Below are positions 1 to 5,329 of a stretch of DNA of 6,115 bases, piece by piece. The stretch is from Actinomycetota bacterium (lineage in GTDB: Bacteria; Actinomycetota; Thermoleophilia; Miltoncostaeales; Miltoncostaeaceae), in the NCBI GenBank assembly GCA_005800465.1, contig SYFI01000035.1, forward strand, positions 1 to 6,115, given 5' to 3'. The stretch's first letter is position 1, and every line of letters begins with the position of its first letter. The translations under genes were made by a program, and so were the position numbers. The notes beneath the pieces are model-generated. The model did no database searches, had not been told where the DNA came from, and worked only from the letters and a program-made list of their open reading frames with translations.

Positions 1-27
1 CGCGTCTACCAAGTCCGCCACCCGCCC
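1..27 (-). tRNA. tRNA-Leu, 5' part only (cut by the left edge)
   Basis: Read on the - strand from base 27 leftwards, the sequence gives a 7-nt acceptor strand GGGCGGG, then the usual U8-G9 (TG), then the D arm GCGGACTTGGTAGACGC. In this arm GCG pairs with CGC, and the GG of the D loop is present. The GGCGGAxTTGGTAGACGCG type of D arm is characteristic of bacterial leucine tRNAs (class II, long variable arm). The anticodon, variable arm and 3' acceptor strand lie outside the window, so the isoacceptor cannot be named and the acceptor pairing cannot be checked. The gene diverges from the kinase operon. In Mycobacterium tuberculosis a tRNA-Leu gene (leuT) also lies next to fhaA, pointing away from it, which supports both the call and the synteny. 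Confidence 0.8.
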
Positions 28-163
28 GGTGACCGGCCCTGAGGCGGGAGGATGCTAGCGCAACCGCCATGACCGGAATCTGCACGGGTGATATCTACGA
101 TGTGCCTTTCGTTCGGCGCCGTCGCAAGGATTCCTCTGCTGGCGGTGGAAGGGCACTCGCCAG
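28..163. promoter_or_regulatory. Divergent intergenic region between tRNA-Leu and the kinase operon
   Basis: These 136 bases separate two outward-facing genes and should hold both promoters. No strong -35/-10 pair is visible. On the - strand, TAGCAT (bases 57 to 52) fits a TANNNT -10 and lies 24 nt upstream of the tRNA 5' end, but the hexamer 17 nt further up (GATTCC) is a poor -35. On the + strand, TACGAT at 96-101 fits TANNNT and lies about 60 nt before the kinase start, again without a good TTGACA-like partner. These are candidates only. I see no convincing gene in the region: the + strand frame of the kinase has a stop at 89-91 and no ATG, GTG or TTG start between that stop and base 164. 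Confidence 0.35.
139..163 (+). promoter_or_regulatory. Hairpin displaying the kinase Shine-Dalgarno in its loop
   Basis: CTGGCG (139-144) pairs perfectly with CGCCAG (158-163), and the stem continues inside with GTG (145-147) to CAC (154-156) after a single bulged T157. The result is nine pairs closing a six-base loop GAAGGG (148-153). That loop, with the adjoining G147, is the only good Shine-Dalgarno sequence in front of the kinase, and the stem ends flush against the ATG at 164. The pairing is read directly from the sequence; any role in translation control is inference, and short GC-rich stems do arise by chance in this kind of DNA. Confidence 0.45.
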
Positions 164-1852
164 ATGCGCATGCCCGGATCACACACATCATCCACACGTG
201 CCCATGGACAGGGCCGCGTGCTCGGCCGCTACGACCTCCGGGAGGTCATCGGCCGGGGCGCGACCTCGCGGGTCTATCGGGCCCTCGATCGCGCCACAGG
301 GCGGGATGTCGCGGTGAAAGAGATCCCCATCGATCTTGGCCTGGAGAGGCGCGTGGGAGCCGAGATCCGGGCGGCATCGCGGCTTGGGCACCATGGCGTG
401 GTGCGCATGCTCGACTGGGGCGAGGACAGCGAATCGCTCTATCTCATCTCCGAACTGATCGACGGACCATCGTTGGAGCGGGTATACGCCGACACGCCTC
501 CGGGCGACCGCGCTGCTGCCGAGATGGCCGCAGATGTACTGGATGCCCTTGCGCATGCGCATGAGCGCGGCGTGATCCACCGCGACATCAAGCCCGCCAA
601 CATCCTCGTTGACGACAACGGACACGCCCGGGTGACCGATCTGGGAGTGGCCCGGCTCTCCGGTGAGAGCGGAATGACCCAGACCGGTGGCGTGGTGGGC
701 ACCATGGCGTACATGGCGCCCGAACAGGCAACGGGCGAGGTCGTGACCGGCGCTGCCGACGTATGGGCCGCCACGCTGGTGCTGTACGAGGGGCTCACAG
801 GCAGAAATCCCCTGCTGGGCGTCAGTCCGGCAGATACCGCGCGCCGGGCGGCGCTCGGCGAGGTGGCACCCATCCGCACGCTCCGCCCCGACCTGCCCGA
901 GCGCCTGTCGCGGGCCATCGATGCCGGGCTCTCGCCCGACCCGGATGCGCGCCCCGATGCCGCACGTCTGGCGCGCGTGGTGCGCGAGGAAGCCGATGAG
1001 CTGCCAGAGGGCCGTGGCAAGCGCGCCATCGCACTGCTCTCCGGTCCGTTGCCACCTGCGCTCACCGGAGCCGCCGCCGCCATTCTGGGCGGCATGATCG
1101 CCGAGCGCGGGTTCAGCACCAGCACCTTCGGTACCGCGGGCATCGCCCTCATCGCCGGCATCATCGGCGCATGGCGTGCGCCCGTGGCGGCAATCGGCCT
1201 GGTGCTGCTGGCGGGCGTCAGCATGGCCACCGCTGGACCCGCATTCACCGGAATCGCCGTCATCATCGCGCTGCTGCTGGTGATGACCGGATCACGACAT
1301 GGTCGCCTCATCCTGCTGCCGGTGCTTGCGCCGGTGCTGGCGGCGTGGGGCCTGTTGCCGCTGTACGCCATCGCGGCGGGATCCACCCGATCAGTGGCAT
1401 CCCGGATATGGACGTCGGTCGCGGGAATGCTCGCCGTGCTTGCGTGGCAGATCGTGTCCGGGGCATCGTCGTTCATGTTCACCGGCGGAGAGCAATGGGG
1501 TATCTGGGACCGCCTGAAGGGGGTACGATCGCCAATGGCAGCAGGGGATCTGCTGCTGCGTCCCCTCGGTGCGCACCCGCAGGCGCTGATGGCTGCCGGC
1601 ATCATGATTGCGGCGGCTCTGACATGGCCTTTGGTGCTGCGATCAAGGGGTACCACACGCATTTCCACGGCGGTGCTGTGGGGAGCGGGAGTGACCATCG
1701 CCGCTGGCTTGCTGGGGGGCGGAGGCCTGTGGGCGGTCGGCGCCGTGATCCCCTCGGCTATCCTCGCCATTGCCTGGGCGGCTCGGCCATGGCGCGTATT
1801 CACGCGTGGTGATGCTGGGCAGTCGCCCTCCGTGGACGGAATGGTGGGATGA
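164..1852 (+). CDS. Membrane Ser/Thr protein kinase with a multi-pass C-terminal domain
   Basis: Hanks-type Ser/Thr kinase of 562 aa. The catalytic domain spans about residues 23-275 and has all key elements: glycine loop GRGATSRV (30-37), ATP-binding K52 in VAVK, helix C E67, catalytic HRDIKPAN (139-146, base D141), metal-binding D159 in DLG instead of DFG, activation segment with T172 and T174 in MTQT, GTMAYMAPE (179-187), helix F D199 and late R263. The TQT site resembles the autophosphorylated pair of mycobacterial PknB. After a short linker, residues about 290-540 hold eight or nine hydrophobic segments, with one longer Trp-containing loop around 437-472; there is no single-helix-plus-PASTA layout. 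The catalytic domain should be cytoplasmic. The ATG at 164 has GGAAGGG at 147-153; an ATG at 170 is possible but further from it. It is the first gene of the operon, and its TGA overlaps the fhaA ATG. It resembles PknA/PknB in the catalytic half but is not orthologous in architecture. The ligand or role of the membrane half is unknown. Confidence 0.93.
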   Translation: MRMPGSHTSSTRAHGQGRVLGRYDLREVIGRGATSRVYRALDRATGRDVAVKEIPIDLGLERRVGAEIRAASRLGHHGVVRMLDWGEDSESLYLISELIDGPSLERVYADTPPGDRAAAEMAADVLDALAHAHERGVIHRDIKPANILVDDNGHARVTDLGVARLSGESGMTQTGGVVGTMAYMAPEQATGEVVTGAADVWAATLVLYEGLTGRNPLLGVSPADTARRAALGEVAPIRTLRPDLPERLSRAIDAGLSPDPDARPDAARLARVVREEADELPEGRGKRAIALLSGPLPPALTGAAAAILGGMIAERGFSTSTFGTAGIALIAGIIGAWRAPVAAIGLVLLAGVSMATAGPAFTGIAVIIALLLVMTGSRHGRLILLPVLAPVLAAWGLLPLYAIAAGSTRSVASRIWTSVAGMLAVLAWQIVSGASSFMFTGGEQWGIWDRLKGVRSPMAAGDLLLRPLGAHPQALMAAGIMIAAALTWPLVLRSRGTTRISTAVLWGAGVTIAAGLLGGGGLWAVGAVIPSAILAIAWAARPWRVFTRGDAGQSPSVDGMVG

Positions 1853-2640
1853 GCGCACTCCGGAGCATCGAACAGAAGATTGAGGGCCTGGTCGAGAAGA
1901 CCTTCGGCCGGATGTTTCGCAGCACGCTTCAGCCCGTGGAGCTGGCGCGGCGTCTGGCGCGCGAGATGGAGGACCACAAGACTGTCTCGGTATCGCGCGT
2001 GTACGTGCCAAACCAGTACACGGTGTACCTCTCCCCGACCGATCGCCGGCAGTTTGCATCGTACGAATCGTCGCTCGTCATCGAGCTGGGCTCGTACCTT
2101 GAGGCCCACGCCCGCAGCGAGGGGCTGTCGCTCTTGTCAATGCCGCGAATCCGCTTGGAGACCGACGACGACCTGCGCCCCGGCGAGTTCGGCATCGCGT
2201 GCCGCATGGTGGACCCAGGGCGCCCCGGCATCGAGGTGCCGGGCGAAGAGCCCGTGGATCCGCTGCCGCCGCCGGCTGAGCCGCTGTCAAACGAGGCCCT
2301 CGACGCCGTGAGCGGCACCCAGGTGCTGAGTGCCGAGCAGGCCCGTGCCGCAGGCCTGGTGCGCGAGGAGGTCACCATCTACGTGGGCGGCCAGCCCAAC
2401 CGGGTGGCGCGCAAGGTCACCACGCTGGGGCGAAGCCGCGACTGCGACATCGTGGTGCCCGACCCAAACGTGAGCCGCGTGCACGCCGAGATCCGCCACG
2501 AGGGCCTCGAGTACACGTTGGTGGACCTTGGCTCGACCAACGGCATGGAGGTGAACGGCAAGCGCGTGATGCGTCATGCCCTTCGCGATGGTGACCAGGT
2601 GAGTCTGGGTGGCGCCGAGATCAATGTGGAACGTCGATGA
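1849..2640 (+). CDS. fhaA: FhaA-type protein: DUF3662 domain plus C-terminal FHA domain
   Basis: Cytoplasmic signalling adaptor of 263 aa. Residues 1 to about 120 match the FhaA N-terminal domain (DUF3662), with the start MSALRSIEQKIEGLVEKTFG and a central VYVPNQYTVYLS strand pair typical of the family. A linker of about 50 residues rich in Pro, Glu and Ala follows. The FHA domain occupies about 173-262 with the phosphothreonine-binding set GRS (194-196), SRVH (209-212) and STNG (229-232), all intact. M. tuberculosis FhaA is about twice as long because of a long low-complexity linker, so this is a compact form. In mycobacteria FhaA binds phosphorylated envelope proteins, including the MviN/MurJ pseudokinase domain, and restrains peptidoglycan synthesis; the same role here is inferred. 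The ATG overlaps the kinase stop as ATGA, implying translational coupling; the upstream GGTGGG is only a weak ribosome site. Thr157 in the linker is a candidate phosphosite. Confidence 0.93.
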   Translation: MSALRSIEQKIEGLVEKTFGRMFRSTLQPVELARRLAREMEDHKTVSVSRVYVPNQYTVYLSPTDRRQFASYESSLVIELGSYLEAHARSEGLSLLSMPRIRLETDDDLRPGEFGIACRMVDPGRPGIEVPGEEPVDPLPPPAEPLSNEALDAVSGTQVLSAEQARAAGLVREEVTIYVGGQPNRVARKVTTLGRSRDCDIVVPDPNVSRVHAEIRHEGLEYTLVDLGSTNGMEVNGKRVMRHALRDGDQVSLGGAEINVERR

Positions 2641-2658
2641 TCGCACCGGGGCCACGCA

Positions 2659-2684
2659 GGCGCCGGTCGGAGTGACCGGGGGCC
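2659..2684 (+). promoter_or_regulatory. Small hairpin in the fhaA-fhaB gap covering the fhaB ribosome site
   Basis: CCGGTC (2663-2668) and GACCGG (2674-2679) form a perfect six-pair stem with loop GGAGT. Three more pairs, GGC (2659-2661) with GCC (2682-2684), can stack outside a small internal loop. The right arm takes in most of the GGGGG at 2678-2682, the likely Shine-Dalgarno of fhaB, so folding could mask it. There is no U-run, so it is not a classic intrinsic terminator. Function is inference. Confidence 0.3.
2678..2682 (+). promoter_or_regulatory. Ribosome binding site that supports the GTG start of fhaB
   Basis: A GGGGG run lies six bases before the GTG at 2689. No other start codon in this frame is as well placed ahead of the hydrophobic N-terminal helix, so this site decides the start. 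Confidence 0.5.
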
Positions 2685-2688
2685 ACCG

Positions 2689-3276
2689 GTGACCGAGACG
2701 GGGCTCATCATCGGGCAGGCCGTCTTTCTCCTGCTCCTATTCGTGTTTATCGGCGCCGTCGTGCGGGCGTCGGTGCGCGCCCTGCGCACGGCTGAGATCG
2801 AGGTACGCCCACCCGATCCGTCGGAGATGGCCCCCGCCCAGTCGAGGGCGCCCTCACCGGGCGCGGCTGCGCAGACAGTGGTGGGCGTGGGATCCGCCCA
2901 GGCGGTGCGCAAGCCGCACGCCGTCATGCCAGAGAACGCCGGAATCGCCGCAAAGCCCGAGATTGCACGTGCGGCGGCGGCGATGGACCCGCACCTCATG
3001 GTGACGCAATCCACCAGCCTTCAGGTGGGAACGCGATATGACGTGGCGGGCGGGGCGACGATCGGCCGATCGAAGTCCGCGCGCATCCCCGTGACCGATC
3101 AATTCATCTCACACACCCACGCCCGCGTGTTCCGCCGCGGCCACTTCTGGTTTGCAGAGGACCTGGGGTCGCTCAACGGCACATTCATCAACGGCAGCCG
3201 CATCTCGGGTGAGCAGCAGCTGCATCTGCGCGACGAGATACGCGTGGGCGAAACCGTGCTGCGATGGGAGGACTGA
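2689..3276 (+). CDS. fhaB: FhaB/FipA-type membrane-anchored FHA protein
   Basis: Protein of 195 aa starting at GTG. Residues about 6-26 are a strongly hydrophobic helix followed by Arg residues (R26, R30, R33), so the rest should face the cytoplasm. Residues about 36-100 are a disordered-looking linker rich in Ala and Pro. The FHA domain fills about 102-195, with GRS (126-128), SHTH (141-144) and SLNG (161-164) as the phosphopeptide-binding loops; the NG pair and the conserved Ser-His are present. M. tuberculosis FhaB (FipA) is shorter, around 155 aa, with the same helix-linker-FHA order, so this copy has a longer linker. FipA links the kinases to the divisome and cell-wall machinery; the equivalent role here is inferred from family and position. 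It follows fhaA after 48 bases, the widest gap in the operon, and its stop lies two bases before the start of the first phosphatase gene. Confidence 0.92.
   Translation: MTETGLIIGQAVFLLLLFVFIGAVVRASVRALRTAEIEVRPPDPSEMAPAQSRAPSPGAAAQTVVGVGSAQAVRKPHAVMPENAGIAAKPEIARAAAAMDPHLMVTQSTSLQVGTRYDVAGGATIGRSKSARIPVTDQFISHTHARVFRRGHFWFAEDLGSLNGTFINGSRISGEQQLHLRDEIRVGETVLRWED
3266..3271 (+). promoter_or_regulatory. Ribosome binding site that fixes the start of the first phosphatase gene
   Basis: GGGAGG lies seven bases before the ATG at 3279, inside the last codons of fhaB. It favours this ATG over the in-frame ATG at 3264, which overlaps the site itself and would add five residues (MGGLT) with no family match. 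Confidence 0.75.
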
Positions 3277-3278
3277 CC

Positions 3279-4022
3279 ATGCGCGACGATCTGGCCCTCA
3301 CCGAGCTCGCATCGGCATCCGATGTGGGTCGCGTGCGGTCCGACAACCAGGATCTCGACCTGCTGGCGCCGCCGCTCATCGCGGTGGCCGACGGAATGGG
3401 TGGGCACAAGGGCGGTGCCACCGCAGCGCGCATGGCCGTCGATTCGCTTCGCGAGGTGGGCACCACCACCGACCCGGCCGCCCTGTTGGGTGCGCTGAAG
3501 CAGGCGAACACGGCGATCGCCGCCGCAGCGGTGGCCGACCCGGATCTGGAGGGCATGGGCACCACCACCACAGCGGGGTTTGTCGATGCCGGGGTGCTCT
3601 ATCTGGTGCACGTGGGTGATTCACGGGCCTATCTGGTGCGTGACGGGCGCATAGTGCAGGTGACCGACGACCACTCCATCGTGGCCGAAATGGTGCGGCG
3701 AGGAGCACTGTCGAAGGCCGATGCCGAGCACCACCCCGCGCGCCACGTGATCACCCGGGCCCTCGGCGTGGACATCGACGTGGAGGTGGACGCCCTGCGG
3801 GTTGATCTGGAACCCGGCGACGTGGTGCTGCTGTGCACCGACGGCTTGTCGGGTCCGGTGGACGACGATGAGATCCTGGCCGCAATCGATGACGCAGGCA
3901 CCCTGAACGAAGCGGCGGCCACGCTGATCGCCCTGGCTAATAATGCGGGCGGGCCGGACAACGTCACCGTGGTGCTCGCCCGGGTGGACGCGGTCACCCG
4001 GGAGGCGGCGGCAGCGGGATGA
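3279..4022 (+). CDS. Soluble PP2C-family Ser/Thr phosphatase (first of two)
   Basis: Metal-dependent (PPM/PP2C) protein phosphatase of 247 aa that removes phosphate from Ser/Thr. It is a bare catalytic domain with no membrane helix or extra tail, so it should be cytosolic. Motifs in order: DVGRVRSDNQD (15-25), VADGMGG (36-42, metal D38), GMGTT (92-96), VHVGDSRAYLV (110-120, D114), TDDHS (129-133), HVITRALG (156-163), LCTDGL (185-190, D188) and GGPDNVTVV (224-232, D227). The usual NED is NQD here (Gln24 for Glu), which may alter the metal site but leaves the core aspartates in place. Length matches bacterial Stp1/PrpC-type enzymes. It follows fhaB by two bases and overlaps the next phosphatase gene by ATGA. 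It is close in sequence to that neighbour throughout the domain, so the pair probably arose by tandem duplication. Which of the two corresponds to PstP in function is uncertain; the membrane copy fits better. Confidence 0.93.
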   Translation: MRDDLALTELASASDVGRVRSDNQDLDLLAPPLIAVADGMGGHKGGATAARMAVDSLREVGTTTDPAALLGALKQANTAIAAAAVADPDLEGMGTTTTAGFVDAGVLYLVHVGDSRAYLVRDGRIVQVTDDHSIVAEMVRRGALSKADAEHHPARHVITRALGVDIDVEVDALRVDLEPGDVVLLCTDGLSGPVDDDEILAAIDDAGTLNEAAATLIALANNAGGPDNVTVVLARVDAVTREAAAAG

Positions 4023-5329
4023 CCGCGCACCTCGTACTGGTCGAGCTGGCCCGGGCGACCGACGTGGGCCGCGTGCGCGACCACAACGAGGACCGCCCTC
4101 TCGTGCGTCCGCCCATCGTGGCGGTGGCCGACGGCATGGGTGGTGCCCAGGCCGGCGAGGTGGCGGCGGGCATGGCCGTGCAGGCGCTCGAGGCATTGGC
4201 TCCCACGCCCCGGCCCGGCGACCTGAAGCGTGCCGTGGAGCGGGCAAACAAGGACATCCGCCGCGCCGCCGCCGGCGACGCCGGGCGGGCCGGGATGGGC
4301 ACGACCGTGACCGCATGCATGCTGGGTGACGACAGCCGGATGTATGTGGTGCACGTGGGCGATTCGCGCGCCTATCTGGTGCGTGATGGCGAGCTTCGGC
4401 GACTCACCGACGACCACTCCATGGTGGCAGAGCTGGTGCGTGGCGGGGCGCTCACCGAAGAGCAGGCCGACCGCCATCCGCAGCGCAACGTCATCACACG
4501 CGCGGTCGGTGCGCAATCGGACCTGACACCCGATTCGTTTCAGGTGCGAGTGCAGGATGGCGACGTCATCATGCTGTGCACCGACGGCGTATCGGCGGCG
4601 ATCGGCGGCGCGGCGATCACCCGCATCATGCTGGCCGGTGGGTCGCTCGTCGATGCCGCCCATGCGCTGGTGGAGGCCGCTGATGCATCGGGTGGCGAGG
4701 ACAACGCCACCGTGGTGCTGGCGCGTATCGGGACCGGCGAGCCGGCCACCGTGCCGGAACCAGTGGAGTTCGTGCCACCAACCCCGCGCATGGCCACGCT
4801 GCCGCGCCCCCTGGTGGAGCCCACGCACCGCACGGGCCGGTCGCCGCAGCCCGGTCGTGTGCTGGAGCACGTGCCCAGAGCCCGTTCGAAGATGCTGCTC
4901 GTTGTTGCTGCGGTCATCGTGGTGGTGGGGTTCATCGTGGGTGGCGTGGCATGGGCATCGTCGCGCTCGCACGTGGTGCAGGCCGATGATTCCGGGCAGT
5001 TGCGCCTGTACAACGGGCTGCCCTACTCACCCCTCGGTATCTCATTCCTCAGTGATGGGCAGGTGATCGGCGTGCCGGCGGCGGCCGTACTGGCCAAGGA
5101 GCCATCCGCACTTGAGGAGGGCGTACAGGGCGAGGGTGAGGCCACCGCGTTGGCCGTGCGCCTGACATGGCACTACGGCATTCCCACCATGTGGGAATCG
5201 CCCAGCGCCGCGTCGGTCCCCATGGCCACGCCCGCAAAGAAGAAGGCAGCGAAGACGAGCGCCAATGCCACTGCGGCGCAGAAGAAGAAGGCTGCTGCTG
5301 CGCAGGCTGCGGCCCGGAAACGCGGATGA
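4019..5329 (+). CDS. pstP: PstP-type membrane-anchored PP2C Ser/Thr phosphatase (second of two)
   Basis: Protein of 436 aa. The PP2C domain (1 to about 237) has all hallmarks: DVGRVRDHNED (15-25), VADGMGG (36-42, D38), GMGTT (92-96), VHVGDSRAYLV (111-121, D115), TDDHS (130-134, D132), LCTDGV (186-191, D189) and GGEDNATVV (225-233, D228). A Pro/Arg-rich linker (238-291) leads to one membrane helix at about 292-313. Some 90 extracytoplasmic residues follow, including LRLYNGLPYSPLG (328-340), and then a Lys/Ala-rich tail (402-436). This is the layout of mycobacterial PstP, which dephosphorylates PknA, PknB and cell-wall proteins. The start overlaps the preceding stop as ATGA; GGAGG at 4001-4005 is rather far for a ribosome site, so re-initiation is likely. 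Its own stop overlaps the rodA start in the same way. Assignment as pstP rests on domain order and gene context; the extracytoplasmic part has no assigned function. Confidence 0.93.
   Translation: MTAHLVLVELARATDVGRVRDHNEDRPLVRPPIVAVADGMGGAQAGEVAAGMAVQALEALAPTPRPGDLKRAVERANKDIRRAAAGDAGRAGMGTTVTACMLGDDSRMYVVHVGDSRAYLVRDGELRRLTDDHSMVAELVRGGALTEEQADRHPQRNVITRAVGAQSDLTPDSFQVRVQDGDVIMLCTDGVSAAIGGAAITRIMLAGGSLVDAAHALVEAADASGGEDNATVVLARIGTGEPATVPEPVEFVPPTPRMATLPRPLVEPTHRTGRSPQPGRVLEHVPRARSKMLLVVAAVIVVVGFIVGGVAWASSRSHVVQADDSGQLRLYNGLPYSPLGISFLSDGQVIGVPAAAVLAKEPSALEEGVQGEGEATALAVRLTWHYGIPTMWESPSAASVPMATPAKKKAAKTSANATAAQKKKAAAAQAAARKRG

Noticed and set aside
88..564. Open frames on the + strand overlapping the intergenic region and the kinase start
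   Set aside because: They are out of frame with the kinase, have no domain signal and no good ribosome site, and overlap the conserved catalytic domain.
439..2109. Long open frame on the - strand opposite the kinase and fhaA genes
   Set aside because: It lies antisense to two clear genes, its translation is a Ser/Arg/Ala/Pro-rich string with no domain, and such frames are common opposite GC-rich coding sequence.
2663..2679. Intrinsic terminator between fhaA and fhaB
   Set aside because: The stem is only six perfect pairs and no T-run follows; it sits directly on the fhaB ribosome site, so a leader hairpin is the better reading.
3264..3278. Earlier ATG at 3264 as start of the first phosphatase
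   Set aside because: It overlaps the GGGAGG ribosome site that is ideally spaced for the ATG at 3279, and the five extra residues match nothing in the family.
3629..4972. Long open frame on the - strand opposite the two phosphatase genes
   Set aside because: Its translation is rich in His, Arg and Gly without recognisable motifs and mirrors codon bias of the strongly supported PP2C genes on the other strand.
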